The notes beneath the pieces are model-generated. The model did not search any database, had not been told where the DNA came from, and was given only the letters and a program-made list of their open reading frames with translations. DNA of 29,126 nucleotides, from assembly GCA_015680685.1 (NCBI GenBank), contig MNCI01017676.1:9139-38264 (forward strand), written 5' to 3'. This document shows positions 10,616 through 21,368 of this stretch, piece by piece (the first letter of the stretch is position 1; the number at the start of each line of letters is the position of its first letter). The position numbers and the translations under genes were made by a program. This DNA comes from Gnetum montanum (taxonomy: Eukaryota; Streptophyta; Gnetopsida; Gnetales; Gnetaceae).

Positions 10616-11667
10616 TTGGAAATTCCTAACAATTTTAAACAACAGCCCCTTGAATTGATGATACTATCGACTAGAATGGAGTACGTATTTTTGAAAAATG
10701 GGAGGCCAGTTATTATTAATGCCAAGCTTACTGTAGAACAAAAGAAAAGGTTGATAAAAGTTGTGGAAAAATGGTCAGAAACCTTTGCCTGGTCATATTT
10801 TGAACTTACTAGGATAGATCCAAGAATATGCTAGCACCAAATATACACTAACCCCATTGTTAAGCTGAAATGATAATCACAGCAGCATTTGAATCCCAAG
10901 TTAAAACAAATTTTCAAAGAGGAGATTGAACAACTCATCAAAGTAGGATTCATATACCCTATTGCAAATAGTGAGTGGGTTAGTCCACTCATGATCGTAC
11001 CAAAGAAAGGAGCCAAATGGTGGATGTGCATTGATTTGTGGCTACTCAACATGGCAACTTTCAAGGATCATTTTCCGTTGCCTTTTGTTGACTAAGTATT
11101 GGACACCATTTTTGGGCACTGTTATTATAGCTTTCTAAATGGTTCTAGTGGCTATAACCAAGTTCAAATTACACCATAGGACCAAGCAAAGATAACTTTC
11201 ATAAGTCCTTGGGGGACTTTTGCTTACTATTAGATGCCATTTGGTCTATGTAATGCCCTAACCACATTTCAACAATTAGTTCTCAGCATTTTCCAACAAT
11301 AGATCAATAGCAGGGTAGAAGTCTTTATGGATGATTTTTCTACCTATGGAGCTACATTCAAGCAAGTCTTGGATCATCTTGAGTAGGTGTTGAAGATATG
11401 TGTCAAAACAAATCTTCGATTCAATTGGTAAAAGAGCCATCTTATGATCTAGGAAGGCATAGTCTTGGGGCATTACACTTCAAAAGCAGGAATCAAGGTG
11501 GACCCTAAGAAAATAAAGGTCATCCAAGGAATAACCTATCAACCTGAAACAGTCAAAGAAGTTTGGTCATTCCTTGGTCATACTGGCTACTACTGATGCT
11601 TCATTGTGAATTTTTCCAAGATCATCAAGCTATTGGTAGAATTGACAAAGAAGGATGCATTGTTTGT
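10616..11667 (+). pseudogene. Element C reverse transcriptase, broken frame
   Basis: RT copies the element's RNA into DNA inside the particle. The N-terminal linker block (PLELMILSTRMEYVFL, then WSETFAW) starts at about 10640. LNPKLKQIFKEEIEQL, GFIYPIANSEWVSPLMIVPKK and DHFPLPFVD follow from 10889, and MPFGLCNALTTFQQ at about 11230. The catalytic F-M-D-D box is intact at 11324-11335. EGIVLGH and SFLGHTGYY mark the thumb side. Stops cut the frame at about 10833, 11093, 11177 and later; several are Trp or Gln codons changed by one transition. The stretch 10358-10615 between protease and this domain holds only decayed linker sequence. The motif set is typical of Athila/Tat elements. Confidence 0.88.
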
Positions 11668-12130
11668 CTAGACTCCTGCATGTGAAATAGCATTTCAAAA
11701 ATTAAAGCAAAAGCTTATTGAAACCCCATTCTTCAAGCACCAGATTGGTCTAGACCATTTCATGTGATGACTGATGCATCAAATTATGCTTTAGGGGTAG
11801 TGCTTACATAAATGGATGATCAAAAACATCCATATTACATTCACTGCATAAGCTGAAGCATTGCAAGTGCACAACTGAACTACACCACCATAGAAAAGGA
11901 GTTGATGGAAATGGTGTTTGCCTTGGAGAAGTTCAGGCACTATGTGCTTAGCTACAAAGTTTTTGTGCACATAGATCGTAGCACCATTAGATTTCTAATG
12001 AACAAACCAGTGGTGAGCCCCCATGTCATATGGTGGCTCATGATTTTGTAGGAATTCGATCTCACGATGGTAGATCGTAACGGCGTGGGGAATGTGGTCA
12101 CAAATCACTTATCGCTACTAAGATGGGACA
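11668..12130 (+). pseudogene. Element C RNase H domain, broken frame
   Basis: RNase H removes the RNA strand during reverse transcription. AFQKLKQKLIETP starts the connection. After a shift near 11735 the fold is recognisable: first Asp in VMTDASNYALG (about 11770), Glu in TIEKELM (about 11890), then FALEKFRHYVL and FVHIDRSTIRFL with the third Asp. The last block, VVTNHLSLLRWDN (about 12095), matches the usual VADHLSR end of the family. No second, Tat-type extra RNase H was seen downstream. Stops and the shift make it inactive. Confidence 0.82.
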
Positions 12131-12149
12131 ATAAGGAGAAAGAGAGCCC

Positions 12150-13440
12150 TTTATTTGATCAATTCCCTGATGAATCTCTCCTTGCAGGTGCTATTAATGC
12201 ATAAATGCCCGATGAACCAAAATGGTATGACATCATCCTTACTTATTTTCTTAAGCAAGAATTGCTACAAGGACTGGACACTAGAAAGAAATAACAGTTT
12301 CTTCACTAGGTTAAGCATTTCATGGAGATTAATGGAAACCTTTACAAAGTTTGTCCCAATGGCTTGGTACATTGGTGTGTCCCTAATATAGATCAATTGC
12401 ACATTCTTTAGGATGCTCATGAAGGTCCTTGTGGGGGCCATTATGCTGGAAGACACATAGCCATAAAAATCCTAATGGAAAGGTATTATTAGCCAACAAT
12501 CTTTAGGGATGCACACTAATTTATCTACACTTGTGATCATTGCTAGAGGGATGGTGGAATGACAGCTCAAATGGAGGGGCCACAACAATGGATACAACCT
12601 CTTGAGCCATTTGATATTTGGGGCATTGACTTTACGGATCCCATCACACATTTATCAAATGGAAAGGCATATATAATAGTTGTAGTTGACTATTTTACCA
12701 AGTGGGCAGAAGTAGAAGCCGTCATCGACTGTACATCTACCATTGCTACTCAATTTGTATAACAAAACATCGTGAACAGGTTTGGTGTACCTTGTGTGTT
12801 AATTTTTGATAATGCAACTCATTTTATAGCTGCCACTTTCCCGAAATTGATGTAGTGCTTGGGGGTTGAACATAAACTCACAACACCATATCACCCCCAA
12901 GCCAATGGTCAAGCTGAGGTCACTAATCGGGAAATTACAAAAATCTTAATGCGTACCATTAGCAAATATTGAAGGGATAGGAGCACTAAATTAAATAATT
13001 CCCTTTGGGCCTATCACTCCACATGGAATCTTTTCATAGGTTATTTTCCCTATGAGCTTGTGTACAGAAAACTACCAACATTGCCCATTCAATCTAAGCT
13101 CTGTACACTCTCTACAGCCTGTGACCTTGACCTAAATCTAAGTCTAGCATAGAAAGAACAATTGATGAACCTTAACATGCTAGATAAAAATTGGTTAATG
13201 GTCCTGTCATCCAATGAAATGCATAAGGCATTCAACAAGAAATTCCATGACCTCAAAATAAGAAAAGTCAAGTTTCAACTAGGAGACAAGGTTCTTTGTT
13301 GGAATCCTGCACATGTACCCAAATGAACTAAATTTCAAACATTATGGGAAGGACCTTACATCATAGATGAGACTTTTCCATCTAGGGCCATGATCATCTA
13401 CAAACCTAAGAGTCCAAGTAAGAAATAATTAGTCAACATT
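12150..13440 (+). pseudogene. Element C integrase, catalytic triad kept, broken frame
   Basis: Integrase inserts the DNA copy into the host genome. The zinc-binding part has His residues in AHEGPCGGHYAG and the pair CDHC (about 12410-12545). The catalytic core has Asp at 12628-12630 (WGIDF), Asp at 12808-12810 (FDNATHF) and Glu at 12916-12918 (NGQAEVTNRE), exactly 35 codons between the second and third, as in D-D-35-E enzymes. The C-terminal GPY/F block is at about 13348 (LWEGPYII), followed by IQQIKPFHEPKP. No chromodomain is visible. Stops at 12762, 12853 and 12969, among others, interrupt it. The region 12131-12340 is linker. Confidence 0.88.
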
Positions 13441-14204
13441 CAACAAATAAAACCTTTCCATGAGCCCAAGCCAACAAACGCACCAAACACCTCATCAGAT
13501 GGACAACCATGCTCAATATTTCGGATCTCTCCCTTCCAACTTAGTTATGGGGAAGATGGCCACCCATACTAACACCTTAGGTAGCTCCTCAGTTTTTGAC
13601 TTTTTTGTTTTCCACATTTTTGATTCTACAACTTTTTGTTTTCATCTTCTTTGTTTTACATATTTGTATTTTTAAAGTTATTGATATTCTCTTAATTTTT
13701 GTTTTACACCATTGCTAATATATTCAATATCTATTTTCTACTCTTTTACTTTCTTTTATGGTTATGTTTGCTTGTGTTTGATGTGTTTCTCTACTTTTTT
13801 TGCTAATAAGCTGGCAGGTACAAGGGTAATGCACTACTCAATGGTGGTATGCTTCATTTGTAATTTGATTGTTGATGTCTAGTTTTTGACTTTGAATGTC
13901 ATTATTGGTGACTGGGACATGGTTTCTTTTCATTTAATAGGTGGTGAGTCCACATCATCCACCCATCCACATACTCTATGGTTTTTCTTATTTTGGAAGC
14001 GTATAGTCTCTTCTTCATTAATGCAACTTTAATAAATTGGTGAATTGTGTAGTTTTCAGATTTGGAAAGGAATCAAAGGTTTGGATAGGGTGTGGCTTCA
14101 AAGGGATGCAGTATTCTTTGTGCTTTTCTATTTTCCGGTGTGTAGGAGTGTTCTCATAAGCTTCTCACCATTCCACATCATTTGACAATAGGAAGTTAAA
14201 TAAG

Positions 14205-14370
14205 TCCTTGCATGGTGTGGTCCTCATCACAAAGAAAAAAAAAAGATGAGGATTCAAAGCACACCCATTAGACATAATAAATGCAAAAAATGCATGGGTC
14301 TTTGCATGGTGTGATTTCCATAAAAAAAACATGGGAATTCAAAGCACACCCCTTAGACCAAATAAAAGGG
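14205..14370 (+). repeat. Imperfect tandem repeat with a hairpin in each copy
   Basis: Copy 1 starts at 14205 (TCCTTGCATGGTGTG), copy 2 at 14299 (TCTTTGCATGGTGTG); the period is 94 bases and the second copy is shorter. Both share TTCAAAGCACACCC and TTAGAC. Each holds an inverted repeat around an A-rich loop: 14219-14228 with 14245-14254, and 14313-14321 with 14331-14339. The stems differ in sequence but still pair. Confidence 0.75.
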
Positions 14371-15557
14371 CTACAAGCACTAGTTATGAGACTTGTCTTG
14401 TTTCCTCTAACTAAGGCAATTTCTCACTTTCTACCTTCACTCCAATTTGGAATGATGGTTGTTTTGTGGGAGCATTATTGTGTCTTAGGGGATCGACTAG
14501 CCTTATAATGTCAATGCAAAGTCACTGAAAGTGGTTGGTTTTTATCTAGACTGAGGATGGATCCTACCAAGTCATTTAATCACAAACTCCATAAGGGATT
14601 GCATGTGACCATAATTAGGAACTTCATTCCACTCTCTTTGTCATCCATCTATGTTTTTCATGCCTCATCTCATTGCTAGTTTCATGTTTTGATTTAATGT
14701 TCTGGTTTGATGTGTCAAGTCTCTTAGTTAGTTACTTTTGGGTTTTTGTACTTAACTTTTCATAACCATTAATCATCCATGATGCCCATAGACTCCTTGG
14801 TTTCAAGTTATGCAAGGGCATAAAAGGCCTATGTCTACTTTAGGGGGGACCCACTTTCATATCCTTTGGCTTGGTTAATTTAAGTTCTTTATCCTTAGAC
14901 ATTGTTACAATTAAATTCTTTTTATTTGCTCCATCCAAGTCATCCAATTGTACACACCTTCACAACTTTTCATAATGAATGCCTTTTTATTTTTGTGAAT
15001 ACCATCTTTCTAGTATTCTTTGTATTAAGCTTTTTCTGAATTGTATGAATCGCTTCTCTTACTTAACCCATTTGTCAATCTTTGCACTAACAACATCAAG
15101 CAACCAATCTATCACAATCACAACTTGGCTAGATAAAATTATTGATGAGACAAGGTATTAATCAATTATCTATTGCACTATATATACTAATCCTTGGTTT
15201 TGTTGTGATTGTAGTGGAAAACATGGACTAGAAGCGGGACTGTCATCACCAGGGCAGATGCAACCATATTACTCATGGGAGATTGTTCATGACCATTGTA
15301 TCTCTTCTACCTCTCCCTCATTCTTCTATTGCCAAGAGGGGTTGGATGTCCTTTGGATCCATTGGTGTTCTTTCATATTTTCATGAACACCTAATTTTGT
15401 ACACAATTATAATATTGTATGCTTGGGCACTTTTGTATTTGTCTATTTTCTTTATGTCACTTTACATATCAGTCAAATAGGTTCACACCCCCTAATATAT
15501 TTTGTAAAGGACTTGTTCCTCTTCTTTTGTACTTGAGGATGAGTTTTCATTCAGTCA

Positions 15558-15565
15558 TGGGGGTA
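15558..15565 (+). other. Polypurine tract of element C
   Basis: TGGGGGTA stands directly before the 3' LTR start TGATAAATC. It would prime plus-strand DNA synthesis. The form G5-TA before TG resembles Athila-type tracts. Confidence 0.75.
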
Positions 15566-16398
15566 TGATAAATCATGTTTTTCAATGCTCCAATATCAAG
15601 TACACGATATTGCGGCTCAAGATGCAATATCGTACATTCGATATCGTAGGGTTACTCACAGGTCTATAAATACAACATTGAGGTGCACAATTGGGAGTAA
15701 GTTTTTGGTAGTCAAGTAGGAAACTCTTGCAGTTTGTTCATTTGAGAGTTAGAATATTTTCCAAGTGCCCACAGCAGGAGGCCTAAGTGTGAAAAAATAT
15801 TTATTCAAGCATTGATGTACCTGAACACACCATTGTGTTGGAAATAAAGATGAACTCTTTGATTCATCCTTGCAGCATTTGAGACTTTCTTTCTTATGCA
15901 TTTATATTTCATGCAATTTACATAAACATTATTTATGCAGTAATTACCTTTGATTAATCAAGCAACTCATTAAGATACACAAGCATGACCCCTTTGATCA
16001 TACGTGTGATGCTTGGTAGCTTAAAAACAATTAGTGTTTGATAGCCCAGTAGTGTTCGCACAAAGTTTAGGATGTGTTCGAGAAGTGGAAACGGTTACTT
16101 GTGTTAGGGTAGACTAGACTATAGTTTACTTAGCAATTAATCACTCTTACTTTTATCATTGTTCTAGGTGAGTAATTTGATAAAAACAAAAAAAATAATA
16201 AAAAATCTTATGCCTTAGTCACACTTAACTATACAATTGCATTCCACAAGTGGGACTGGAAAGACAATGGATGAACAACATGCACACATTATTTAGCTCT
16301 AGTGTACTTAGTAATTATAGTCTATAGAATTTGACTGGATCGCATGTGAATGCCTGTGATTCGTATGGTTGGACGTAGGGGTACCTTGTCACTCATCA
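15566..16398 (+). repeat. 3' LTR of element C (833 bp)
   Basis: It is the same length as the 5' copy, with about 100 differences by eye, mostly transitions, some at CpG sites. The TATA box is at 15665-15672. The U3 palindromes are CAATATC (15591), GATATTG (15606), CAATATCG (15625) and CGATATCG (15639), more complete than in the 5' copy. It ends ACTCATCA, then the ctttt target copy. Confidence 0.95.
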
Positions 16399-16403
16399 CT
16401 TTT
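16399..16403. repeat. Right target-site duplication of element C (ctttt)
   Basis: It is identical to 6366-6370, and B's LTR sequence resumes directly after it. Confidence 0.9.
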
Positions 16404-16685
16404 GATATGCCAAAAGCTTAAAGAAAATGGAGAACAAAGAGTGTTTGTTATGGATGCTGTGTTTACAGGACATGAACAAGAACTCCACATAATGACTAAG
16501 GACTTAAGGAAAACAAGATCTACAATAAGTTGATAAAGTGAAGATCCTATGAGATAGCATGAGAACATGAACGAGCATGGAATGAAATAAGAAAAAGTAC
16601 AAATCAAACAAGGATGCTCCAAGGATTGGGAAGAAGCCTAATTGATGAGAGGAAGCCTCAAGAACTAGAGCTCAAGAATTGAGGA

Positions 16686-16853
16686 GATGTCTCCATGCCA
16701 TAGTAGGTGTCTTTACTGTAAAGAAAGAAATCATAGGAAGATGTCTCTCTGAAATAGTATATGTATTCATCAAAGAGTAGATATCTTCCTGGAGATGTCT
16801 CTTCAAAATTAGGGCAGATCTCAAGTAGACATCCCAACTTTGAAGGAGACGTC
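16686..16853. promoter_or_regulatory. Array of GACGTC-like sites in B's 5' LTR
   Basis: GATGTC at 16686, 16740 and 16794, GGTGTC at 16706, GATATC at 16780, GACATC at 16828 and an intact GACGTC at 16848-16853 lie upstream of the TATA box at 16914. Most fit GACGTC changed by C-to-T or G-to-A at the CpG. GACGTC is the C-box core of bZIP factors (known); a role here is inferred. Confidence 0.6.
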
Positions 16854-17152
16854 TACACTAGTCATTGGGTAGCTATTTCACAAATTCCAAGGCATTTTTG
16901 GAAAATTTGATGCTATAAAAAGACACTAAATTCTCAAAAATAATGCAAGAACTATTAACATCAAAGAAATCATTGTCATATCTATGCTATTATATTCTTG
17001 TCCTTCATTTTCACATCATTGGCTTGTTTGTATGCTGAGTTGAGCCTCAATGACAAGGAATTGTAATTGTAGTTACATTTTTTCCTTTCTTTTTACATTC
17101 TTTCTTATTTCCTTGTGGGGTTGATGTGCTTCTTGTGAGAAGGCATCTATAT

Positions 17153-17324
17153 TGAGCTTGTCAGGATCTTGTGGGATTAAATGGTTTTGTAGCTTCAAAA
17201 CACTCTAGAGTGAAGCTTAATTTGGTAAAGGTTGTGGAATCCTTAAAACCACATACTAAGCTTGTTGGGACCTTGCAGGGTTAAGTGGTTTTGTAGCAAT
17301 GAAACACTTTGGTGCAGAGCTTAG
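17153..17324 (+). repeat. Direct repeat of about 68 bp, period 104, in B's 5' LTR
   Basis: Units starting at 17153 and 17257 share AAGCTTGT/GAGCTTGT, GGTTTTGTAGC and AAACACT blocks. The 3' LTR has the same pair at 21854 and 21958 with the same period, so the repeat predates B's insertion. Confidence 0.7.
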
Positions 17325-17565
17325 TTCTTATATAGGGTGTGTTGTCCTTCAAATTACATTTTTGAAGAAACAAAGTCTAAAGGTGTGCAAAGATTCTACC
17401 CTTCGAGTGTGAAGGTACCCAAAGTTGGAAAACCATGTATTTTTGTATGGCAGGTGCAAATTTTAGTTGGGAACTTATTCATGCCCCCTTTCTAAGTTCT
17501 TGATCCTCAAGGGATAATTGAAGCTTGGTACTCTTACATTTATCTTTAACTATCAAGAGTGAACT

Positions 17566-19289
17566 ATGAAGGGGATGTCCTACACAGAGCCACCTATGTT
17601 TGCTGGATTTGACTTTGCCTATTTGAAGGCAAGGATGCAAGCTTCTTTGAATCAATGGAGTTGGAGGTATGAGAGTCCATCCTTGAAGTCTATACATCAC
17701 CTATTGATAGTGCAACAAAGGCCATCAAGCCAAGAAGCAAATGAATAACAGAAGAAAAAGATAAGATTACGTATGATTCCAAAGCAAAAAATTGTTTATA
17801 TTATGCATTAAATAAGTTGGAATTTAATAGAATAGCTGGATGTAGAATTGCTAAGGAAATTTGGGAAACATTAGAAGTTATGTATGAGGGTACATCCATA
17901 GTTAAGCAATGTAAACTTCTAGTCTTGCAAAGTGAGTATGACAAACTCAAAATGAGAGAAGGTGAGAAGATAAAAAATTATTTCTCTAGGGCCAATGATC
18001 TAGTTGTAGCATTTAGGGGTACAAGCAAGGACTTTCCTGAAAGTGATGTAATAATAAAAATAATTAGGACACTCCAATTGGAATTTAGACCTAAGGTTAC
18101 AACTATGAAAGAGATTAGAGATTTTTCAGTTCTAAAATTTGAGGAGCTCCAAAGTGCTCTTATTACTTATGAAATGAATCTCATAAGTGAAAGGGCAATA
18201 AAAGAAAATCCCATTGCCTTGAAATTGGAATCCAAAGAGAAGAACCTAGAAGATTAAGAGTTGAACAATCAAGAAGAAATTTCCCTTCTATCAAGAAGGC
18301 TTCAAAGGATTTTAGCCAAAAAGGGTAAGAGGTTCTATCAACAAGAACCCAACGAATCCAACACCAAAGGTAAGGACACATGTAAGAATTTTTCAATCTC
18401 TAATTTTGATTCTTTTTCAATAGAATGTTGGATATGTGGGGGAAGAGACCATGTGGCCTCCAAATATCCTAGCAATGGTAGGTTACAACAAAAATAAAAG
18501 ACTAATGTGGATATGAAAAAGACAAACTTCTACACTAGATGGGATGATGGAGAGACAAGTGAAGAAGAAGTGGATAACACCACAAAATATTCTCAGCTTA
18601 TTTGCATGGTCCTTATAAATGAAACTTCATCAAAAATTTTTGATATAAAAAGAGGTAAGTATGATGAAAAGTATAGTGAATTATGTGAGGAAATTCTTAT
18701 ATTACATTATTTACTTAAGAAGGTAAAGAAAAATATGAATATAAAATTTTCTAAAATTCATACCTTATCTTCCAAATTAAAAGAAGAAATCTCAGACATA
18801 AAGGCTAAGATTCAACCACTAACCCCTGTAGATGAAAAGGAATGCAGGGATTTTGAAGAAGAAGTGGTCAATGAAAATTAGCCTAGGAGTAAAGATTTGG
18901 AAGAAACCCCACAAAAGGATACAAGCTCTAGCTCAAGTGAAATTAGGTTTGATAACTCTATTCATGGGGAGAACACCTCATTTGTTTGTAAAAATTGAGA
19001 AATTAAACAAGATTTTGGTTATCCTCATGTTGGTCAAAATAGCATTGATGCTTGGTCTTGCCAAAAGGTTCTTAGTAACAATATTTTGTAGGAAACAACA
19101 ACTTGAAATGAAGATGAGTGGGAAATTGGAAAATTCCTTAAAAGGATGGATGATAGAGAAGATGATAAAAAACTCTCTTATCATGAAGAACATGAACAAG
19201 TTTGCTCATCATACAAAAGAGTTGATGAAAGAAATTTGAAGGGTAAGGAGGTACTCCATGATAGAGGACCTCATCTCAAACTTCATTAG
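17566..19289 (+). pseudogene. gag: Element B gag: Ty1/copia capsid protein with decayed zinc knuckle
   Basis: The start is at 17566 or the next Met, before YTEPPMFAGFDFAYLKARMQ, the usual copia Gag opening (P-P-x-F-x-G-x-N-F-x-x-W-K-x-R-M). After one frameshift a single frame of 490 codons runs from 17817 to TAG 19287-19289. It has the UBN2-type core (AKEIWETLEVMYEG, LLVLQSEYDKLKM, IRTLQLEFRPKV, FEELQSALITYEM) and a zinc knuckle CWICGGRDHVASKY in which the last Cys is Tyr (TAT for TGT). An acidic block (WDDGETSEEE) and a coiled stretch (about 18650-18880) follow. Premature stops include TAA 18255, TAA 18495 and TAG 18879. Such an acidic, coiled Gag tail is usual in Sirevirus Gag. No pol follows. 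Confidence 0.85.
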
Positions 19290-21106
19290 TTTTTTTCATC
19301 TCAAATGTAAGTAAGATAAGCCATTGTAAGTTTCTATTTTCTTACTTGCTAGTTAAAATTTTGGTCTATCCTTGAATAGTTTATAAATTATCTTTGTGAA
19401 ACATATATCTCTATCCTTAGGGAAGAAGATCAAAATATTCTATCTCGCATGCTTAAACTTTTTAGTTGCACACATGTCATTAAAAAGGCTTATTCTTGTA
19501 GAAAAATAGAATCTAAGAATCTATAATGGAGTTGTATCCTTGTTTATCATAAGATGGCGCTAATTTGAACAAGTTTCATAGAAAAATGATAAGGAAAGGA
19601 ACTTTTTTTATATGTGCTTACTAAGTTTTCTCTTCCTACAAATCTTGATGGATTACATAATATTTTTATCAAGCAAGATTATGAAAATTTAGATTAAAAT
19701 TTTGAAAATGTTAAATAATAAATAAGCACATATGTAGGGGGACCTTGGACCTCATGAACTATTATGAAGAATCCATACTTGGAAGTCTATGAAGATATTC
19801 TCAAAGACATAAGTCTTAGGATGGAAAAAAAAAGGTATATTCATATGATATTAATCAAAGATAAAAGAGAAAATTTTTCCATAATCTTTAAAAGTTCTAT
19901 TACCTAAGATTGATCATCAATTGTTTTATAGACATCTATTGAAAGTATGGAGTTTAGTATGATATGTGTTGCTTTGACCTTTCTTGTGAGCAAATTGATC
20001 TAATTCTTGAAGGTTGCATATGTATTTACTCTCTTGCCATGAAATTACTAAGCCTTTGTTGATGTCTCTTGCTGTGGAATAGGATATTGGGGGATTATAG
20101 AATCATGAGTTATTAGTTAAAAAGACAGGTTACATATTTCTAAATGCTTAAACTTTGGATTTTAGCCTATGGTTTAAATACTCTTGAATATTAATTAAAA
20201 GGCTTGGCTTAGTCATGTTTGGACTTGTTGTGACTCAGTAATTTTAGCTATGTGAATAGATAAAGGAGAGCTCTTAATGGAAATTGGTTTGTCATCATTA
20301 GCCCTATGCAATCAATGCTAAGAGATGTGTGCTTTTTAACTAATTTTTCTTCCTTAGCAAAATGTTTGTATATCCTCCTTCAGTACTTATGCCCCCAATT
20401 CTAAAATGAAGTAAGGACTTACATGTCTAGTATGAAGGTCTCTTAACAAGTTTTGAAAATAAATAGATAATATACCTCAAACCTTTCCTAAGATACATGT
20501 GATCAAAGAAATTACTTTATCCTAACACTAATATATTGTTTATGAAATTTTGGTGCTTATGAAAATATATTTTGATATTTCTTATAAGATCTCTCTTTGA
20601 TGAAAACTATGCATTCTTTGATCTATCTTATTACTAGTTGTCTAGCTCCACTTCTTTTTGATGATGTTCAAAAAGGAGGAGAATTTTCAATTTGATTGAG
20701 CATTTGTAATTTCATTTATGCTATTATGAATATCATTTGTGTTTGTAATTAAAATTGACTTATAATATGATTACATATGATCTGACTATGATTTTATAAA
20801 TTGAGCATCATTAGGATTTGGTGGATATGTTTGAACTAGTGTCATGAGAAATATTATTTTGTTAAATAATATTATGGATAAACTTGATGAAAACTAATCT
20901 TACTTTATGATGGTATCAATGATTATCCTTCTGATGTTATAATGGTAATAATACTCTTATTCCTAGGTTCTTGGTCATAAATGTCCTCATTCAAATCACA
21001 AATATTCTTACTGAATTAAGTAGAGTACAATAGTAAGGAAGTATCTTCTTTAGCTCAATGGATTTTTGGACCTAATAACCCATTTTTTAAAGTTTTGGAC
21101 ATCACC
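19290..21106 (+). other. Non-coding internal part of element B, pol absent
   Basis: These 1.8 kb of AT-rich DNA hold no frame or motif of integrase, RT (no Y-V-D-D or like box), RNase H or protease. Where an autonomous copia element would have about 3.5 kb of pol, only short chance frames occur. Towards the end, blocks resembling the 3' region of Sireviruses appear (TTTTTGATGATGTTCAAAAAGG at 20656). Confidence 0.65.
20670..20683 (+). other. Upstream PPT-like tract of element B
   Basis: AAAAAGGAGGAGAA follows TTGATGATGTTC, the setting of the extra polypurine tracts known from Sireviruses. It lies about 440 bases before the tract at the 3' LTR. Confidence 0.6.
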
Positions 21107-21120
21107 AAAAAGGGGGAGAT
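21107..21120 (+). other. Polypurine tract of element B
   Basis: AAAAAGGGGGAGAT stands directly before the 3' LTR start TGTTGACC. This is the standard form in plant Ty1/copia elements. Confidence 0.9.
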
Positions 21121-21368
21121 TGTTGACCTTTTGGTATGTCAAAACCTTATTGTGGAGAATAAGAACTCCACATAAGGACTAAGGATTGAAGGAAAAAGAG
21201 ACCTACAATAAGTTGATAAGGTGAAGATCCTTTGAGGTAGCATGAGAACATGAATGAGCATGGATTGAAACAAGAAAAAATACAAATCAAATGAAGATGC
21301 TTCAAGGATTGAGAAGAAACCTAACTGATGAGAGGAAGCCTTAGGAACTAGAGCTGAAGAATTGATTA

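Larger units (their letters stand above)
13441..15565 (+). other. Long 3' non-coding region of element C
   Basis: After integrase comes a T-rich tract (13590-13720), then about 1.8 kb without a supported gene. Athila-type elements may carry an env-like frame here; I see only a 65-codon frame at 15283-15480 with a hydrophobic C-terminal half, too weak to call. Two features stand out: a 94-bp tandem repeat at 14205-14370, and the end block TACTTGAGGATGAG (about 15530) before the PPT, which is usual in this group. Confidence 0.6.
6371..16398 (+). mobile_element. Element C: complete 10,028-bp Ty3/gypsy element, Athila/Tat-like
   Basis: Two 833-bp LTRs starting TGATAAATCATG flank a tRNA-Asp PBS, gag, protease, RT, RNase H, integrase, a long 3' region and a PPT. 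Perfect 5-bp target duplications (ctttt) border it. The domain order with integrase last defines Ty3/gypsy. Motifs such as VFMDDFS, EGIVLGH and FLGHTGYY, a GPY/F integrase end without a chromodomain and the PBS type point to the Athila/Tat branch. About 100 of 833 LTR positions differ by eye, mostly transitions, so the insertion is old. All coding frames are broken. Confidence 0.93.
16404..17509 (+). repeat. Remainder of element B's 5' LTR
   Basis: It aligns with 21133-22218. Near its start it is about 46 bases longer than the 3' LTR (around 16420-16477). TATAAAAA is at 16914-16921. A block of GACGTC-like sites occupies 16686-16853, and a 104-bp-period direct repeat lies at 17153-17324. It ends GATCCTCA. 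No clear PBS follows; a TGGTA at 17526-17530 is too short to be sure of initiator tRNA-Met pairing. Confidence 0.85.

Noticed and set aside
15283-15480. 65-codon frame with a hydrophobic second half, at the place of an env-like gene
   Set aside because: AT-rich DNA easily gives such frames; there is no signal peptide, no further open sequence and no copy in another element to compare.
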